From assembly GCA_951812795.1 (NCBI GenBank), contig OX638325.1, forward strand, positions 2,256,277 through 2,320,276: a stretch of DNA of 64,000 bases, written 5' to 3'. The stretch is from an uncultured Dehalococcoidia bacterium. Lineage in GTDB: Bacteria > Chloroflexota > Dehalococcoidia > Lucifugimonadales > Lucifugimonadaceae. The notes beneath the pieces are model-generated. The model was not told where the DNA came from. It was given only the letters and a program-made list of their open reading frames with translations, and did not search any database. Positions within the stretch are counted from its first letter, which is position 1; each line of letters opens with the position of its first letter. Shown piece after piece: positions 45,409 through 54,274 of the stretch. Position numbers and translations under genes: made by a program.

Positions 45409-45597
45409 TGGCTACACTCCAGTGTGCTCAATTTCCTCCTTGTCGCCTGATACTAAGCGGGCAGGGCGGGCAAGTTTCGCGAACGAATCACCACCTACCG
45501 GCGACACGGTTTGCGACAATCATACACCCGAATCGTCACGAGTCCGCATCACAATTGCGCGATTCGTCAAAACCGAAAGTTTCGATTCGTGTCGAAA

Positions 45598-46440
45598 TTA
45601 CAGCTGCCGCAACGTCGGATCGACCCGATCGCGGAACCAGTCGCCGAGGAAGTTGCCTGACATTACGACCATCGCGATCACCAAACCCGGGAACAACGAA
45701 GTCCACCAAGCGGCGTCGATGTATTGACGTTCCTCGCTGATCATCCGTCCCCAAGATGGCTCCGGCGGCGGGATACCGGCACCCAGGAAGCTAAGCGCGG
45801 CCTCAGTAAGGATGATATTGCCCGTTCCTAACGTGGCAGTCACGATCACGATGTTGACGACACCAGGGAGTATGTGTCGGATCATAATCCGGGTGTTCGA
45901 AGCACCGGCGACGCGCGCAAGTGACACATATTCGCGGCTTTTGAGCGACAGCGTTTCCGCTCTCACCAACCGGACGGCGCCCGGCCACGAAATCATCGCT
46001 AAAACACCGATCAGAGTCCAAAGCCCCTGTCCTAAAACCAAGACGACAACCAAGATGATCAGTAAACCCGGAAGGATGTTCCACGCGTCAACGATCCGCA
46101 TCACGACGTCATCTACGATTCCCCCGAAGAAACCCGACACCAGACCGATCGTTGTTCCTACGATTATGCCTGTTCCCACTGCCGCGACTACCACTAGAAC
46201 AGTGACGCGCGCCCCTGCGATGATCTTGCTCAGGATGTCGCGCCCCAAAGCATCGGTGCCGAGGACATAGGAGATTGAAGCATCTTCATGATCCATCCAA
46301 AACGGAGGGGTATGTCGAACTCTAAGATCCGCTCGTTCCGGATTGTGCGGTAAAATCCACTGCTCCGCGACTGCTGTGAAGAGGAGGAGCGCGATGATTA
46401 ATGCCGGTATAACCGGATAACGACGCAGGACTCCAAACAC
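45598..46440 (-). CDS. ABC transporter permease, DppC/OppC type (system F)
   Basis: A permease of 280 residues from the first standard start, GTG at 46440. It has TM1 VIPALIIALLLFTAVAEQW, LGTDALGRDILSKIIAGA, the coupling segment LARVAGASNTRIMIRHILP, LSFLGAGIPPPEPSWGRMI and the C-terminal NFLGDWFRDRVDPTLRQL. The same frame stays open 26 codons further upstream to an ATC at 46518-46516, exactly 7 bases after an AGGAG, and those codons would restore the N-terminal length of the system E homologue. The true start may therefore be ATC, or the codon may be mutated. No ATPase is linked. Confidence 0.9.
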   Translation of the reverse strand: MFGVLRRYPVIPALIIALLLFTAVAEQWILPHNPERADLRVRHTPPFWMDHEDASISYVLGTDALGRDILSKIIAGARVTVLVVVAAVGTGIIVGTTIGLVSGFFGGIVDDVVMRIVDAWNILPGLLIILVVVLVLGQGLWTLIGVLAMISWPGAVRLVRAETLSLKSREYVSLARVAGASNTRIMIRHILPGVVNIVIVTATLGTGNIILTEAALSFLGAGIPPPEPSWGRMISEERQYIDAAWWTSLFPGLVIAMVVMSGNFLGDWFRDRVDPTLRQL

Positions 46441-46515
46441 CGACGGACGTCGCGTTTGGGCAGTTGTTGCGCCAAGGACCTGACTATCAGTCCCTCTATC
46501 TGTTACCGCAGTATT

Positions 46516-46530
46516 GATACCGGTTCTCCT
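46516..46530 (-). promoter_or_regulatory. Shine-Dalgarno aligned to an ATC codon
   Basis: On the minus strand AGGAG (46530-46526) overlaps the TAG stop of the DppB-type gene. It is followed by seven bases (AACCGGT) and then ATC, in frame with the DppC-type permease. No ATG, GTG or TTG occurs in this frame between here and 46440. Confidence 0.55.
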
Positions 46531-47464
46531 AGTTGTATTTGATGCGTGGGTCCAACACAGCGTAGATGATGTCCAGCGAGAGAATCATGACCACGAACGC
46601 CAAACCGTAAATGATCGTCAGTCCGGCAAGCAACGGGTAATCCGTCGCCCACAACGCATCGATCGCGAGCCGCCCGAGCCCCGGCCACGCGAACACCGAC
46701 TCGATGATGATCGTGCCATTGAGCAATCCGAACAACACGAAGACCGACAATGTTAGAGGCGGAATGATCGCGTTCCTGAAGGCGTGTTTCCAGCGTACCG
46801 GAGCCTGCGCGACACCCTTCGCACGAGCGAATTTGATGAACTCGGAATCCAATATCTCCAACATCGCGGTACGAGTGATCCGAAGATACGAAGCCGCCGG
46901 GAACCATGCGAGAGTCACTGCGGGCAGCACAAAGTTCCTGATCGCGACTCCCTCACCTTTGGTTCCGCTCGGTAACCATCCAAGGTTGACCGCGAACACG
47001 AAGATCAACACCAACGCCAACCAGAATATCGGCACAGACTGCCCGAACAGGGCGAAACCACGGAATATGTAATCGAGCGTATTTCCCCTATTAGTCGCGG
47101 AAAACACTCCAAGAGGGACGCCGACGAAAGTACCCAACAACCACGCGACGATACCCAGTTGAATCGTGTTCGGAGCTTTCTCTCTGATGATGTCCAACAC
47201 CCTGCGTTGCGTCGTCACGCTGTCGCCGAAATCGCCGGTCAAGATGTCGCCCATCCACAGCGCGAACTGTATCGGCACCGGCTTGTCGAGATTCAACCGC
47301 CGTCCCCACTCTTCCCAGACCGCGGGATCGATCCCCAAAGAATCTTCACCGATGAAGAAATACCTCGGGTCGCCCTTGACCCTCGAAAGTGAAAACACGA
47401 TCAACATCGCGAGCATTAGGGCGATGATCCCTAGGAGCACACGTCTGGCGATGAATTGTCCCAT
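46529..47464 (-). CDS. ABC transporter permease, DppB/OppB type (system F)
   Basis: A 311-residue permease that begins MGQFIARRVLLGIIALMLAM. It has the external segment RRLNLDKPVPIQFALWMGDI, the coupling helix RAKGVAQAPVRWKHAFRNA and the C-terminal LDIIYAVLDPRIKYN. Its stop codon TAG forms part of the Shine-Dalgarno of the partner permease. It follows SBP F by 103 bases with a hairpin between. There is no linked ATPase. Confidence 0.93.
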   Translation of the reverse strand: MGQFIARRVLLGIIALMLAMLIVFSLSRVKGDPRYFFIGEDSLGIDPAVWEEWGRRLNLDKPVPIQFALWMGDILTGDFGDSVTTQRRVLDIIREKAPNTIQLGIVAWLLGTFVGVPLGVFSATNRGNTLDYIFRGFALFGQSVPIFWLALVLIFVFAVNLGWLPSGTKGEGVAIRNFVLPAVTLAWFPAASYLRITRTAMLEILDSEFIKFARAKGVAQAPVRWKHAFRNAIIPPLTLSVFVLFGLLNGTIIIESVFAWPGLGRLAIDALWATDYPLLAGLTIIYGLAFVVMILSLDIIYAVLDPRIKYN

Positions 47465-47510
47465 GGTTCGGTGAGTCGTCCGCCGTTAGCTATATCGACG
47501 TTCACAACGA

Positions 47511-47546
47511 AAGAGCCTAACCTGCTTGGCAACAAGCTAGGCTCTT
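47511..47546 (-). terminator. Hairpin between SBP F and its permeases
   Basis: Outer arms AAGAGCCTA and TAGGCTCTT (9 bp) and inner arms GCTTG/CAAGC with a 4-base bulge, 21 bases after the SBP stop. No U-run follows. It is in the same position as the hairpins in the other transporter modules. Confidence 0.6.
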
Positions 47547-47567
47547 CCATTATTCGGGCTTTTCACC

Positions 47568-49505
47568 CTACTTGATGATTATGTCCTCAAGCGGGTAGAT
47601 CATGTTGACCGGCGCGGTGTGCATCGCGGCCTTCTTGGGACTCCAACTGATGGCGTCACCGTTGTAGATCGTGTAGACAGGGAATTCGACGGTTGCCGGG
47701 TCCCAGTGCCAGAACGCTTCGTGGTTTCCGAATTGGACCGCCATCTCGTTGCGCGCCTGGATGTCCTCTTCGCCTAGCATGTCGCCGTAGATCCGCTGGT
47801 AGAACGGAATACCACCGCTCCACATAATGCCACCGGCGAACCACGCTTGCGCTTCACGACCTTTGGCGAAGTGGGCAGGCATTCCACCCTGTTCTCCGTC
47901 GTGCACCAAGTGGATGAACGACCGGTCGACGAACGTCGGGTGCCAGGTCGTGAACGGGCCGAGGTGGAATTCGACGTCGATGTTCAACGTGTCTTTCCAC
48001 ATCGAAGCGATCGCTTGGTGAGCCTCGCTTGGTTCGTTGCCTGCCCACCATCCGATCGTGAATCCATCAACACCGGCCTGCTCCATCAAGTCCTGCGCGC
48101 CATCCGGGTCGTACGGTACGCACCACGCATCGTCGTGGAGAGGGTCGTTGGCTGAGATCGCCCAGTTGCAACCTGGCCAGGCGAGGCCGTCGTAGATGCC
48201 GTCTGCCAATGCCTGTTTGTCGATAGCCTTCGCCATCGCCCAACGGACTTTACGCGCATTCTCCATCTCTGGACAGATGCTGGACGGGTCTGAAGGAACC
48301 TCTTCTAGAAGAACATCCCAGTCACAATCCGAACCGGGGAGGTCGTAGAAACTGACCCAAGGGAACTCCTCAGGGTTCTTCTTCGCCTCATCGTAGCCCG
48401 GATTTTCGAGCGGCTCGCCAGTCTTCGGGTTCGTCCGCTCCAAGAAGTTCGGGTTCATTCCCGCGTGCAGGATCACCGTCTGGAGCAACCGCCTTACGCC
48501 GCCGGCATCTTCCAGTCGAGGAGTGTTCGGGAGCGATACGTGCGTTATCATCGCTTCGCCGCTCTCAAACATCGCGATCCTAGAAGCCTCTTCAGGGACC
48601 TCGATTATCCGCGCCGACGCGATGTGTGCGGCCTGGTTGTAGTGCTCGGGGAGAGCATCGAGGATGATCTTGTCGTTGTCCAACCACTCTCGGATCTCAA
48701 ACGGGCCGGTGCCGACGAAGACGTCTCGCATGCCTTCCGGGCCGAGCTCGTCGTAAATCTTCTTGCTGCTGATGCTGTAAGCGTCTCGGAGGTTCGAGAA
48801 CAGCCAACCTGGAAGCCGGCTGTCATACTTGATGATCTCCATTACTGCGGTGTACTTGTCGACCGCAACCGTCTCGCCGTAGCAGCAGGTCAAGTCTCCC
48901 CCGACGTCGTGCAACGTCTCGGGGTTCACGTTTGGATTCACTGTGTTAGTGCTCCACGCGAAATCTTCAGCGTCAACTTCGCCCCACCCTTTGTGGAACT
49001 GGATCCCCGGTCGGACGTGCCACGTGAAGCTCTTGTAGTCCGAAGCAAGCTCCCATCTTTCGGCAACCGCCGGGATAACCCTGCCATCCGCGGACCATTG
49101 AACCGGGGTGTCCCAGACACTGTAGTAGTACTGTTCGTTCGAACAGGTAGGCACGCACAGCTCCGGTGTGCCGACTGGCAAACCGACGGTTTGCAGAGCG
49201 GCGACCAATGTACCGGACTGTTCACCCGGCGTCATCATCGTGTCGGATGGCGCAGTCGTAGCCGTTACGACGACTTCAACCTCAACTGCCTTCTCGACCT
49301 CGACGACCTTTTCAACCTCAACTTCAACTTCCTTCTCGACCTCGACGACTTTCTCGACCTCGACGATCACGGTTTCTTTCACGACGCGCGTGACTTCTAC
49401 TTCTGTCTCACCACACGCGCCAGCGAATATCGCAACAGCGGCACCGATGGCCAACAACATTGCTGCCACCGATCTGCGCTTTGATAATTCAGGAATTGGT
49501 TTCAT
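47568..49505 (-). CDS. ABC transporter substrate-binding lipoprotein, family 5 (system F)
   Basis: A 645-residue binding protein. A GTG at 49514 is possible, but the ATG at 49505 has GGAG 8 bases upstream and is preferred. The signal peptide ends in AGAC with C31. The stalk (VEVEKVVEVEKEVEVEVEK) is a Val/Glu type without the 17-residue unit seen in C, E and G. The SBP domain has WSADGRVIPAVAERWELASD, HVRPGIQFHKGWGEVDAEDF and GTGPFEIREWLDNDKI. Several Cys (for example CVPTC and DLTCCYG) are unusual for the group. It is upstream of two permeases with no ATPase. Confidence 0.93.
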   Translation of the reverse strand: MKPIPELSKRRSVAAMLLAIGAAVAIFAGACGETEVEVTRVVKETVIVEVEKVVEVEKEVEVEVEKVVEVEKAVEVEVVVTATTAPSDTMMTPGEQSGTLVAALQTVGLPVGTPELCVPTCSNEQYYYSVWDTPVQWSADGRVIPAVAERWELASDYKSFTWHVRPGIQFHKGWGEVDAEDFAWSTNTVNPNVNPETLHDVGGDLTCCYGETVAVDKYTAVMEIIKYDSRLPGWLFSNLRDAYSISSKKIYDELGPEGMRDVFVGTGPFEIREWLDNDKIILDALPEHYNQAAHIASARIIEVPEEASRIAMFESGEAMITHVSLPNTPRLEDAGGVRRLLQTVILHAGMNPNFLERTNPKTGEPLENPGYDEAKKNPEEFPWVSFYDLPGSDCDWDVLLEEVPSDPSSICPEMENARKVRWAMAKAIDKQALADGIYDGLAWPGCNWAISANDPLHDDAWCVPYDPDGAQDLMEQAGVDGFTIGWWAGNEPSEAHQAIASMWKDTLNIDVEFHLGPFTTWHPTFVDRSFIHLVHDGEQGGMPAHFAKGREAQAWFAGGIMWSGGIPFYQRIYGDMLGEEDIQARNEMAVQFGNHEAFWHWDPATVEFPVYTIYNGDAISWSPKKAAMHTAPVNMIYPLEDIIIK

Positions 49506-49514
49506 TTTCGACAC

Positions 49515-49846
49515 TCCGGTATTCTTGTCTTCCGATACGTTGCCGGGCCCTCATCATTTCATCGAGACCGATTCCCGCGCACGGGAACGACCTCCCAGAA
49601 ATAGGGCGTGAAAGTACCATACACCGAATCGCCAAGCGTGCGCGACCTGTTTGCGCGATTCGTGAGAACTTAAAGTGTTTGTGTCGAATAAGCTTTACAC
49701 GAACCGCGAACGGTGCCCCAAGTCATCAATTGACAGGAACTTCGATGCACGTCCGGACAGCCTGTTTGACTACCGATGCAATCAAACCTCCGAAGCGGTT
49801 ACCATTGCCTTCGTATCCAGTGCTCGACTGACACTAGAGGGAGACC
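49515..49846. other. Divergent intergenic region, no gene seen
   Basis: These 332 bases lie between SBP F (minus) and the flavin oxidoreductase (plus) and must hold promoters for both. Short frames here have no family features. No repeat of the dispersed families was found, and no promoter could be chosen with confidence. Confidence 0.5.
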
Positions 49847-51049
49847 ATGTCAAATCTTCGCTTCGGCGCCTTTCTAGCGCCCCACCATCCCATCGGCGAA
49901 AACCCGCTCCTCCAGTTTCAAAGCAACCTCGAGTTCGTCCAACTGCTCGACCATCTGGGCTACGACGAGTTCTGGTGTGGCGAACACCACTCCACGGGTT
50001 GGGAGATGATCGCATCCCCAGAAATGTTCCTCGCAGCAGTCGCCGAACGCACGCACCGCATCATGCTCGGCACCGGCGTGGTTTCCCTTCCGTACCATCA
50101 CCCCTTCATGGTCGCCCAGCGAATGGTCCAACTCGACTACCAATCACGCGGTCGAGCTATATTCGGTTCAGGCCCGGGCGCTTTGCCATCCGACGCCCAC
50201 ACTCTCGGCTTCGACCCTATGCTTCTTCGCGACCGACAAGACGAAGCGATGGGAGTGATCCGAAAACTTTTCGAAGGAAATGAGCGCGTAACCTACGAAT
50301 CCGATTGGTTTACACTTCGCGACGCCAAACTCCAACTCCGACCGCTCCAAGAAGACATGGAGTTCGCCGTCGCATCAATGGTCAGCCCCTCCGGAATGAC
50401 GCTCGCCGGAAAACACCGAGCCGGAGTACTTTCTATCGGATCCATGACTCGGGCCGGTATGCGCTCCCTACCTCTCCAATGGAGCTTCGCCGAGGAATCC
50501 GCCGCTAAACACGGAAATACCGTCGACCGAAAAAATTGGCGAATCGTCATGAATTGGCACATCGCTGAAACCCGAAAAGAAGCCCGCGAGCAAGCCAAGG
50601 AAGGCCTCCTCGTTCACAACAACCTCTACACCGTCGGCACCCTCGCCGCTGGTGATGGCCCGATATACGAAACGCCCGACGACGCCGTCGATGATGTCGC
50701 GTTCTCAGACGAAAGCACCGCCGTCATCGGAACGCCGGACGACTTGGTCGCCAAGATCCGTGACATGAAGGAAGTCACAGGCGGCTTCGGCTGCGTCATC
50801 GGTTTCTACCACGACTGGGCAAATCGCGAGAACACTCTCCGAAGCTGGGATTTGGTCGCCCGCTACGTCGTGCCAGAAGTAAACGGCCTTCTAGAAGATT
50901 ACCGAGATTCCTATCGTTGGGTGAATGAGAGTCGGGAAACGTGGACACGCGCCAAAGAAGCCGTCGATTCCAAAATCCAACAACACGATCGCGCCGCCGA
51001 GGTAATGCGCACTGAAGGGTACGAGGGCGAAAAAGCCAAAGTCGAATAA
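49847..51049 (+). CDS. Luciferase-like (LLM class) flavin-dependent oxidoreductase
   Basis: A 400-residue monooxygenase of the bacterial-luciferase fold, which uses reduced flavin and oxygen. The opening MSNLRFGAFLAPHHPIGENP, then LDHLGYDEFWCGEHHSTGWE, ERTHRIMLGTGVVSLPYHHP and the RGRAIFGSGPGALPSDAHTL block are typical of the alkanal/alkane monooxygenase-like group. A later region TPDDLVAKIRDMKEVTGGFG is also standard. GGGAG precedes the ATG. There is no signal peptide, so cytoplasmic. The substrate is unknown. SAR202-type genomes carry many such genes, which fits oxidation of recalcitrant organic compounds. The gene converges with a small lipoprotein gene. Confidence 0.92.
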   Translation: MSNLRFGAFLAPHHPIGENPLLQFQSNLEFVQLLDHLGYDEFWCGEHHSTGWEMIASPEMFLAAVAERTHRIMLGTGVVSLPYHHPFMVAQRMVQLDYQSRGRAIFGSGPGALPSDAHTLGFDPMLLRDRQDEAMGVIRKLFEGNERVTYESDWFTLRDAKLQLRPLQEDMEFAVASMVSPSGMTLAGKHRAGVLSIGSMTRAGMRSLPLQWSFAEESAAKHGNTVDRKNWRIVMNWHIAETRKEAREQAKEGLLVHNNLYTVGTLAAGDGPIYETPDDAVDDVAFSDESTAVIGTPDDLVAKIRDMKEVTGGFGCVIGFYHDWANRENTLRSWDLVARYVVPEVNGLLEDYRDSYRWVNESRETWTRAKEAVDSKIQQHDRAAEVMRTEGYEGEKAKVE

Positions 51050-51059
51050 GTGCCGCTCA

Positions 51060-51503
51060 TCACGGCGTGGTAACCGTCCAACTCCCGTCGCCATTGTCGA
51101 CGAAGTCGATTTCCGCTTCGAACACATCGACTATTTCGAACCGATCGCCGCAAGCTTGAATCACGCCGACCGTGAATCCCGACATCATCACCGATCCCTT
51201 TTCTCGACAGATCTCGCCTTGTGCTCCGACCGAGATGACCACATCGGCTGGCCGGCCTTCATCGCCATTGAACTGACAGCCCTCGCCTGGCTGCATTATC
51301 AACCCATCGGCGCATTCGCCCACCACGGTTAGCGCATCATCCGCCGCTGTCCCAGGCTCGGTAGTAGCACGCGTTGAGCCGGTAGAAGGAGCTTTGGTAG
51401 GAACGGCTTCGGAAGCAGGTTCACTTTCGCCGCCACCGCCGCCGCAAGCCAACAGCACGCCTGTCAGTACCAAAATCGACATGATCGCCATGGTTTTGAT
51501 CAT
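51060..51503 (-). CDS. Small secreted lipoprotein of unknown function
   Basis: A 147-residue lipoprotein. AGGAGG lies 6 bases before the ATG at 51503, which rules out the longer upstream frame. The signal peptide MIKTMAIMSILVLTGVLLAC ends in the lipobox VLLAC with C20. A linker of Gly, Ser and Thr (PTKAPSTGSTRATTEPG) is followed by a compact domain with four Cys (for example ECADGLIMQPGEGCQFNGDE) and IDFVDNGDGSWTVTTP at the end. The cysteines could form disulfides outside the cell. No family recognised. Confidence 0.75.
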   Translation of the reverse strand: MIKTMAIMSILVLTGVLLACGGGGGESEPASEAVPTKAPSTGSTRATTEPGTAADDALTVVGECADGLIMQPGEGCQFNGDEGRPADVVISVGAQGEICREKGSVMMSGFTVGVIQACGDRFEIVDVFEAEIDFVDNGDGSWTVTTP

Positions 51504-51774
51504 CGTCAGCCTCCTTGATTGCGTTTCCCGGCAACGGGTATACAGATTCGGTAAAAAAGGACGACGATTCGATAGGCACCGTCGCCTCAGTGATTCTCTT
51601 AACCAACAAGTTAACAGCGAAACAATAAACACGCCCGATTCGGTAGAAGATACGACATGAGATGCGATTGCTCCGAATTCTCGGCATCACCTCACTCCGT
51701 CCAAGTAACCTATTCACACTGACCGCAACACCAACGCTTCAACTGCGTTCAACAAAGAAGCTTAAGCCCACGCC

Positions 51775-52986
51775 ATGCTAATCACCCAAATCGAAACTAT
51801 CCGCATTGCCGAGCAGCCGCACAACCTCTGGGTGCAAATTCACACCGACGAAGGTATTGTCGGACTCGGCGAAACCTTTTACGCCGCACCGGTCGTCGAA
51901 GCGGCGGTACATGACCACTTCGGCCCGTTGCTCATCGGTCGCGACCCGTTCCCAATCGAACGACATTGGGAGTCCATGTTTCGACTCTCAGACCACGCCG
52001 GCTACGGTGGCGCCGAAATGCGAGCGATATCAGCGCTAGACATCGCCCTTTGGGACATCAAGGGCCAAGCTCTCGGCGTCCCTGTCTACGAACTCCTTGG
52101 CGGGGCAGTGCGTACCAAGATCCGCGTTTACGCCACTTCGCTGCAGTTCCACGGAGCTGGCGAACAGGCCAAGGGTCTCCTCGACGAAGGTATTACCGCA
52201 ATGAAGGGCGGACCCACCATCGGACTGGCCCAGGCCTCTGACGGTCAGTTCCTATCGCCCAAAGAACTTGACATGGCGCTTAAACCCATCCGCGACATCC
52301 GCGACGCCGTCGGCATGGATATGCAGATAGCCAACGACGGTCACGGCAAATGGACCCTACCCGTCGCCATCCGCATCGCACAAGCGATGGAACCATACGA
52401 GATGATGTGGCAAGAAGACCTCATGCCACTCCTGAACCCCGATGCACTCGCTCGCCTCCAAGCCGCAACCAAGACACCCGTCTGCATATCAGAACGACTT
52501 CTGTCGCGCTGGCAACTCCGTCAATTCATCGAGAACGGTTCAGCGCGCATCGTCATGCCCGACCTGATCTGGACCGGTGGCGTATCGGAAACTCACAAAG
52601 TCGCCATCCTCGCCTCGGCACACCAAGTCCCCTTCGCTCCCCACGACGCGACTGGACCTGTCAACATCTTCGCCTGCTCTCAAATCTGCATGAGCTCACC
52701 CAACGCGATGATGCAAGAGCACGTCCCAGCCTTCTTCAAAGGTTGGTACAACGACATCGTCGACCCCAACCTCGACATCCGAGACGGCTACCTACACGCC
52801 CCCCAACGCCCCGGCATCGGAACTCAGCTGAAAACCGGTGTCCGTGAACGCTCCGATGCCACCATCCGCGTCAGCAACGAGCCCCGAAAGAGCCTGATCG
52901 ACGAGTGGGGCCCGCACCCAGCGCGAACGCCGGAGAGCCAAGCGAGAGTCGACGAACTAGAGGTTGAGCGGGGGCCGCAGACCTAG
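51775..52986 (+). CDS. Enolase-superfamily dehydratase, D-galactonate dehydratase-like
   Basis: A 403-residue mandelate-racemase-group enzyme that removes a proton next to a carboxylate, usually leading to dehydration of a sugar acid. Metal ligands are D188, E214 (WQED) and E240 (CISE). H190, two residues after the first ligand, and H290 (FAPHDATG), with D263 (MPDLIWTGG) as the His-Asp partner, match the layout of galactonate/gluconate dehydratase-like enzymes. The N-terminal capping domain (residues 1-120) ends before the barrel. No KxK base pair is present. There is no Shine-Dalgarno. The substrate is inferred only as a sugar acid or related hydroxy acid. Confidence 0.9.
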   Translation: MLITQIETIRIAEQPHNLWVQIHTDEGIVGLGETFYAAPVVEAAVHDHFGPLLIGRDPFPIERHWESMFRLSDHAGYGGAEMRAISALDIALWDIKGQALGVPVYELLGGAVRTKIRVYATSLQFHGAGEQAKGLLDEGITAMKGGPTIGLAQASDGQFLSPKELDMALKPIRDIRDAVGMDMQIANDGHGKWTLPVAIRIAQAMEPYEMMWQEDLMPLLNPDALARLQAATKTPVCISERLLSRWQLRQFIENGSARIVMPDLIWTGGVSETHKVAILASAHQVPFAPHDATGPVNIFACSQICMSSPNAMMQEHVPAFFKGWYNDIVDPNLDIRDGYLHAPQRPGIGTQLKTGVRERSDATIRVSNEPRKSLIDEWGPHPARTPESQARVDELEVERGPQT

Positions 52987-53009
52987 GCATCAATCCCAAA
53001 TTACCCGCG

Positions 53010-53369
53010 TTATCCGCCAGATGGTAGAAGTGCGGCGTACTGCCTTAAGCATTCAAAGACGGCATCCGGAAGCGAGCCGCTCGCACCAGAGAAGAAAGCA
53101 TCCAACTCTTCCATCGACGCGGCATCTTGCAGGCAGTCGATCAAGCCTTGCAGCTCCGGGTCGTACTGGAGCCAGAGCAGGCTGACCTGATTGAACTCGC
53201 CGCCATCGCTCGGCGGCGTGACAGGTGCAAATGTGACGCCGCAACCCGCAAGAACGGTCGCAATCTCGTCTAAGCCTTGAGAATGATCACCCATCATGAC
53301 GTCCGCTAACTCATCGATGCCGATTTCATCGTCCACGCAACGGAGCTCAGGCGGCGTAAACTGATCCAC
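53010..53369 (-). CDS. Small protein, possibly the detached C-terminal part of the neighbouring lipoprotein
   Basis: A 119-residue acidic protein that starts with GTG at 53369, with GGAGGG about 7 bases upstream. It has no signal peptide or membrane span. It contains Leu/Cys-rich helical pieces (CVDDEIGIDELADVMMG, LIDCLQDAASMEELDAFFSG, CLRQYAALLP). The C-x(n)-LG-like pattern resembles the segment LTEDEQGCIRSTLGNLAYQD of the broken lipoprotein just upstream on the same strand. It may have been one protein with that gene or a coupled partner. Function unknown. Confidence 0.55.
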   Translation of the reverse strand: MDQFTPPELRCVDDEIGIDELADVMMGDHSQGLDEIATVLAGCGVTFAPVTPPSDGGEFNQVSLLWLQYDPELQGLIDCLQDAASMEELDAFFSGASGSLPDAVFECLRQYAALLPSGG

Positions 53370-53399
53370 ACCTTACCCTCCCGGCGCGGACATCAGTTG

Positions 53400-54120
53400 T
53401 CACGCTTCTTCGTCGTCAAGACACATCAAGAATCTCAACGCCAGCTGGACGCTCTCGGGACCATCGATCATGCCCGTAGGAACATAAATCAGACCGCTAG
53501 AGGCGTCCCAATCCCGCAAGCAGGTGGCGCTGTCGTACTCCAACCATTCCAGATAATCCGGCAACCGCAAATTCAGCAATCATCCCGACCGGCAGATATT
53601 CGAAGGGAGACGGCTCAGGAAAGTCGATCTGAGCTATCAACGGCTGATCGAGAAAGTCCTGATATGCGAGATTCCCAAGCGTCGAACGGATGCAACCCTG
53701 CTCATCCTCCGTCAGAGAGTCGATAATGTCCCGACCAGTCGTCGTTGCGTCGATTTCCAGTTGATCTGTCGACACAGAAGTGGCAGCAACCGCCGGTGTC
53801 GGTGCATCAGAGGGAACTTCTGTCGGCGCCGGCGGTGGAGTGGGAGTATCAGTCGGTACCGGCATTGGCGTAGATGTCGCCGTCGGGATCGGCTCGGGAG
53901 TTGGTGCGCGAGTAGGAATTGGCTCTCTGGTCGGCATTGGTGCGGACGTAGGAATGGACGTGGGCGCGATGGTTGCGGCCGGCAGCGACGTCGGCTCTGT
54001 ATCGCCACAAGCGACCATTCGCAGAACGCAGAAGAGCGCGGAAAACAGCGGAAGTGACAGGCGATTCCTAGCGAATATTGGCAAAATTGAGAGCACATTG
54101 ACGCTTAACCTGCAAGACAT
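53400..54120 (-). pseudogene. Lipoprotein gene with an apparent frameshift
   Basis: The first frame (207 residues from 54120) has a signal peptide ending in the lipobox MVAC, a long Pro/Thr linker (PTREPIPTRAPTPEPIPTAT) and a helical domain (LTEDEQGCIRSTLGNLAYQD). Near 53585 it leaves the sensible frame: the shifted frame continues with LPDYLEWLEYDSATCLRDWD, then GLIYVPTGMIDGPESVQLAL and MCLDDEEA before a TGA at 53400. A single-base indel around 53580-53600 would join the two. It is read as a frameshifted gene or a sequencing error. Confidence 0.65.
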
Positions 54121-54274
54121 ATCCCAGATTCACCTTGAGTGTAAGAGCGGCGATAGTGCCATTCAAAGCGAAACTGAGCGCCGGACAGCAATCTTACATG
54201 CAGATTTCACATGCAGATAAAGCCCCTTAAACCAGAGGAAAGTGTGCCCGGATTTTACGACCTATCTAAACGCA

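Noticed and set aside
43006..45450. Very long plus-strand open frame (814 codons) opposite SBP E
   Set aside because: It is antisense to a well-supported SBP gene. Its His/Leu/Asp-rich repeats are the reverse reading of the Val/Glu stalk codons, and it has no family features or ribosome site.
47511..47546. Hairpin that at first resembled a tRNA arm
   Set aside because: There is no cloverleaf, anticodon arm or GGTTCRANTCC T-loop. It is a simple intercistronic hairpin.
48465..49484. Open plus-strand frame opposite SBP F
   Set aside because: It is a shadow of the SBP gene. The FNLNCLLDLDDLFNLN-like stretch is the reverse of the stalk.
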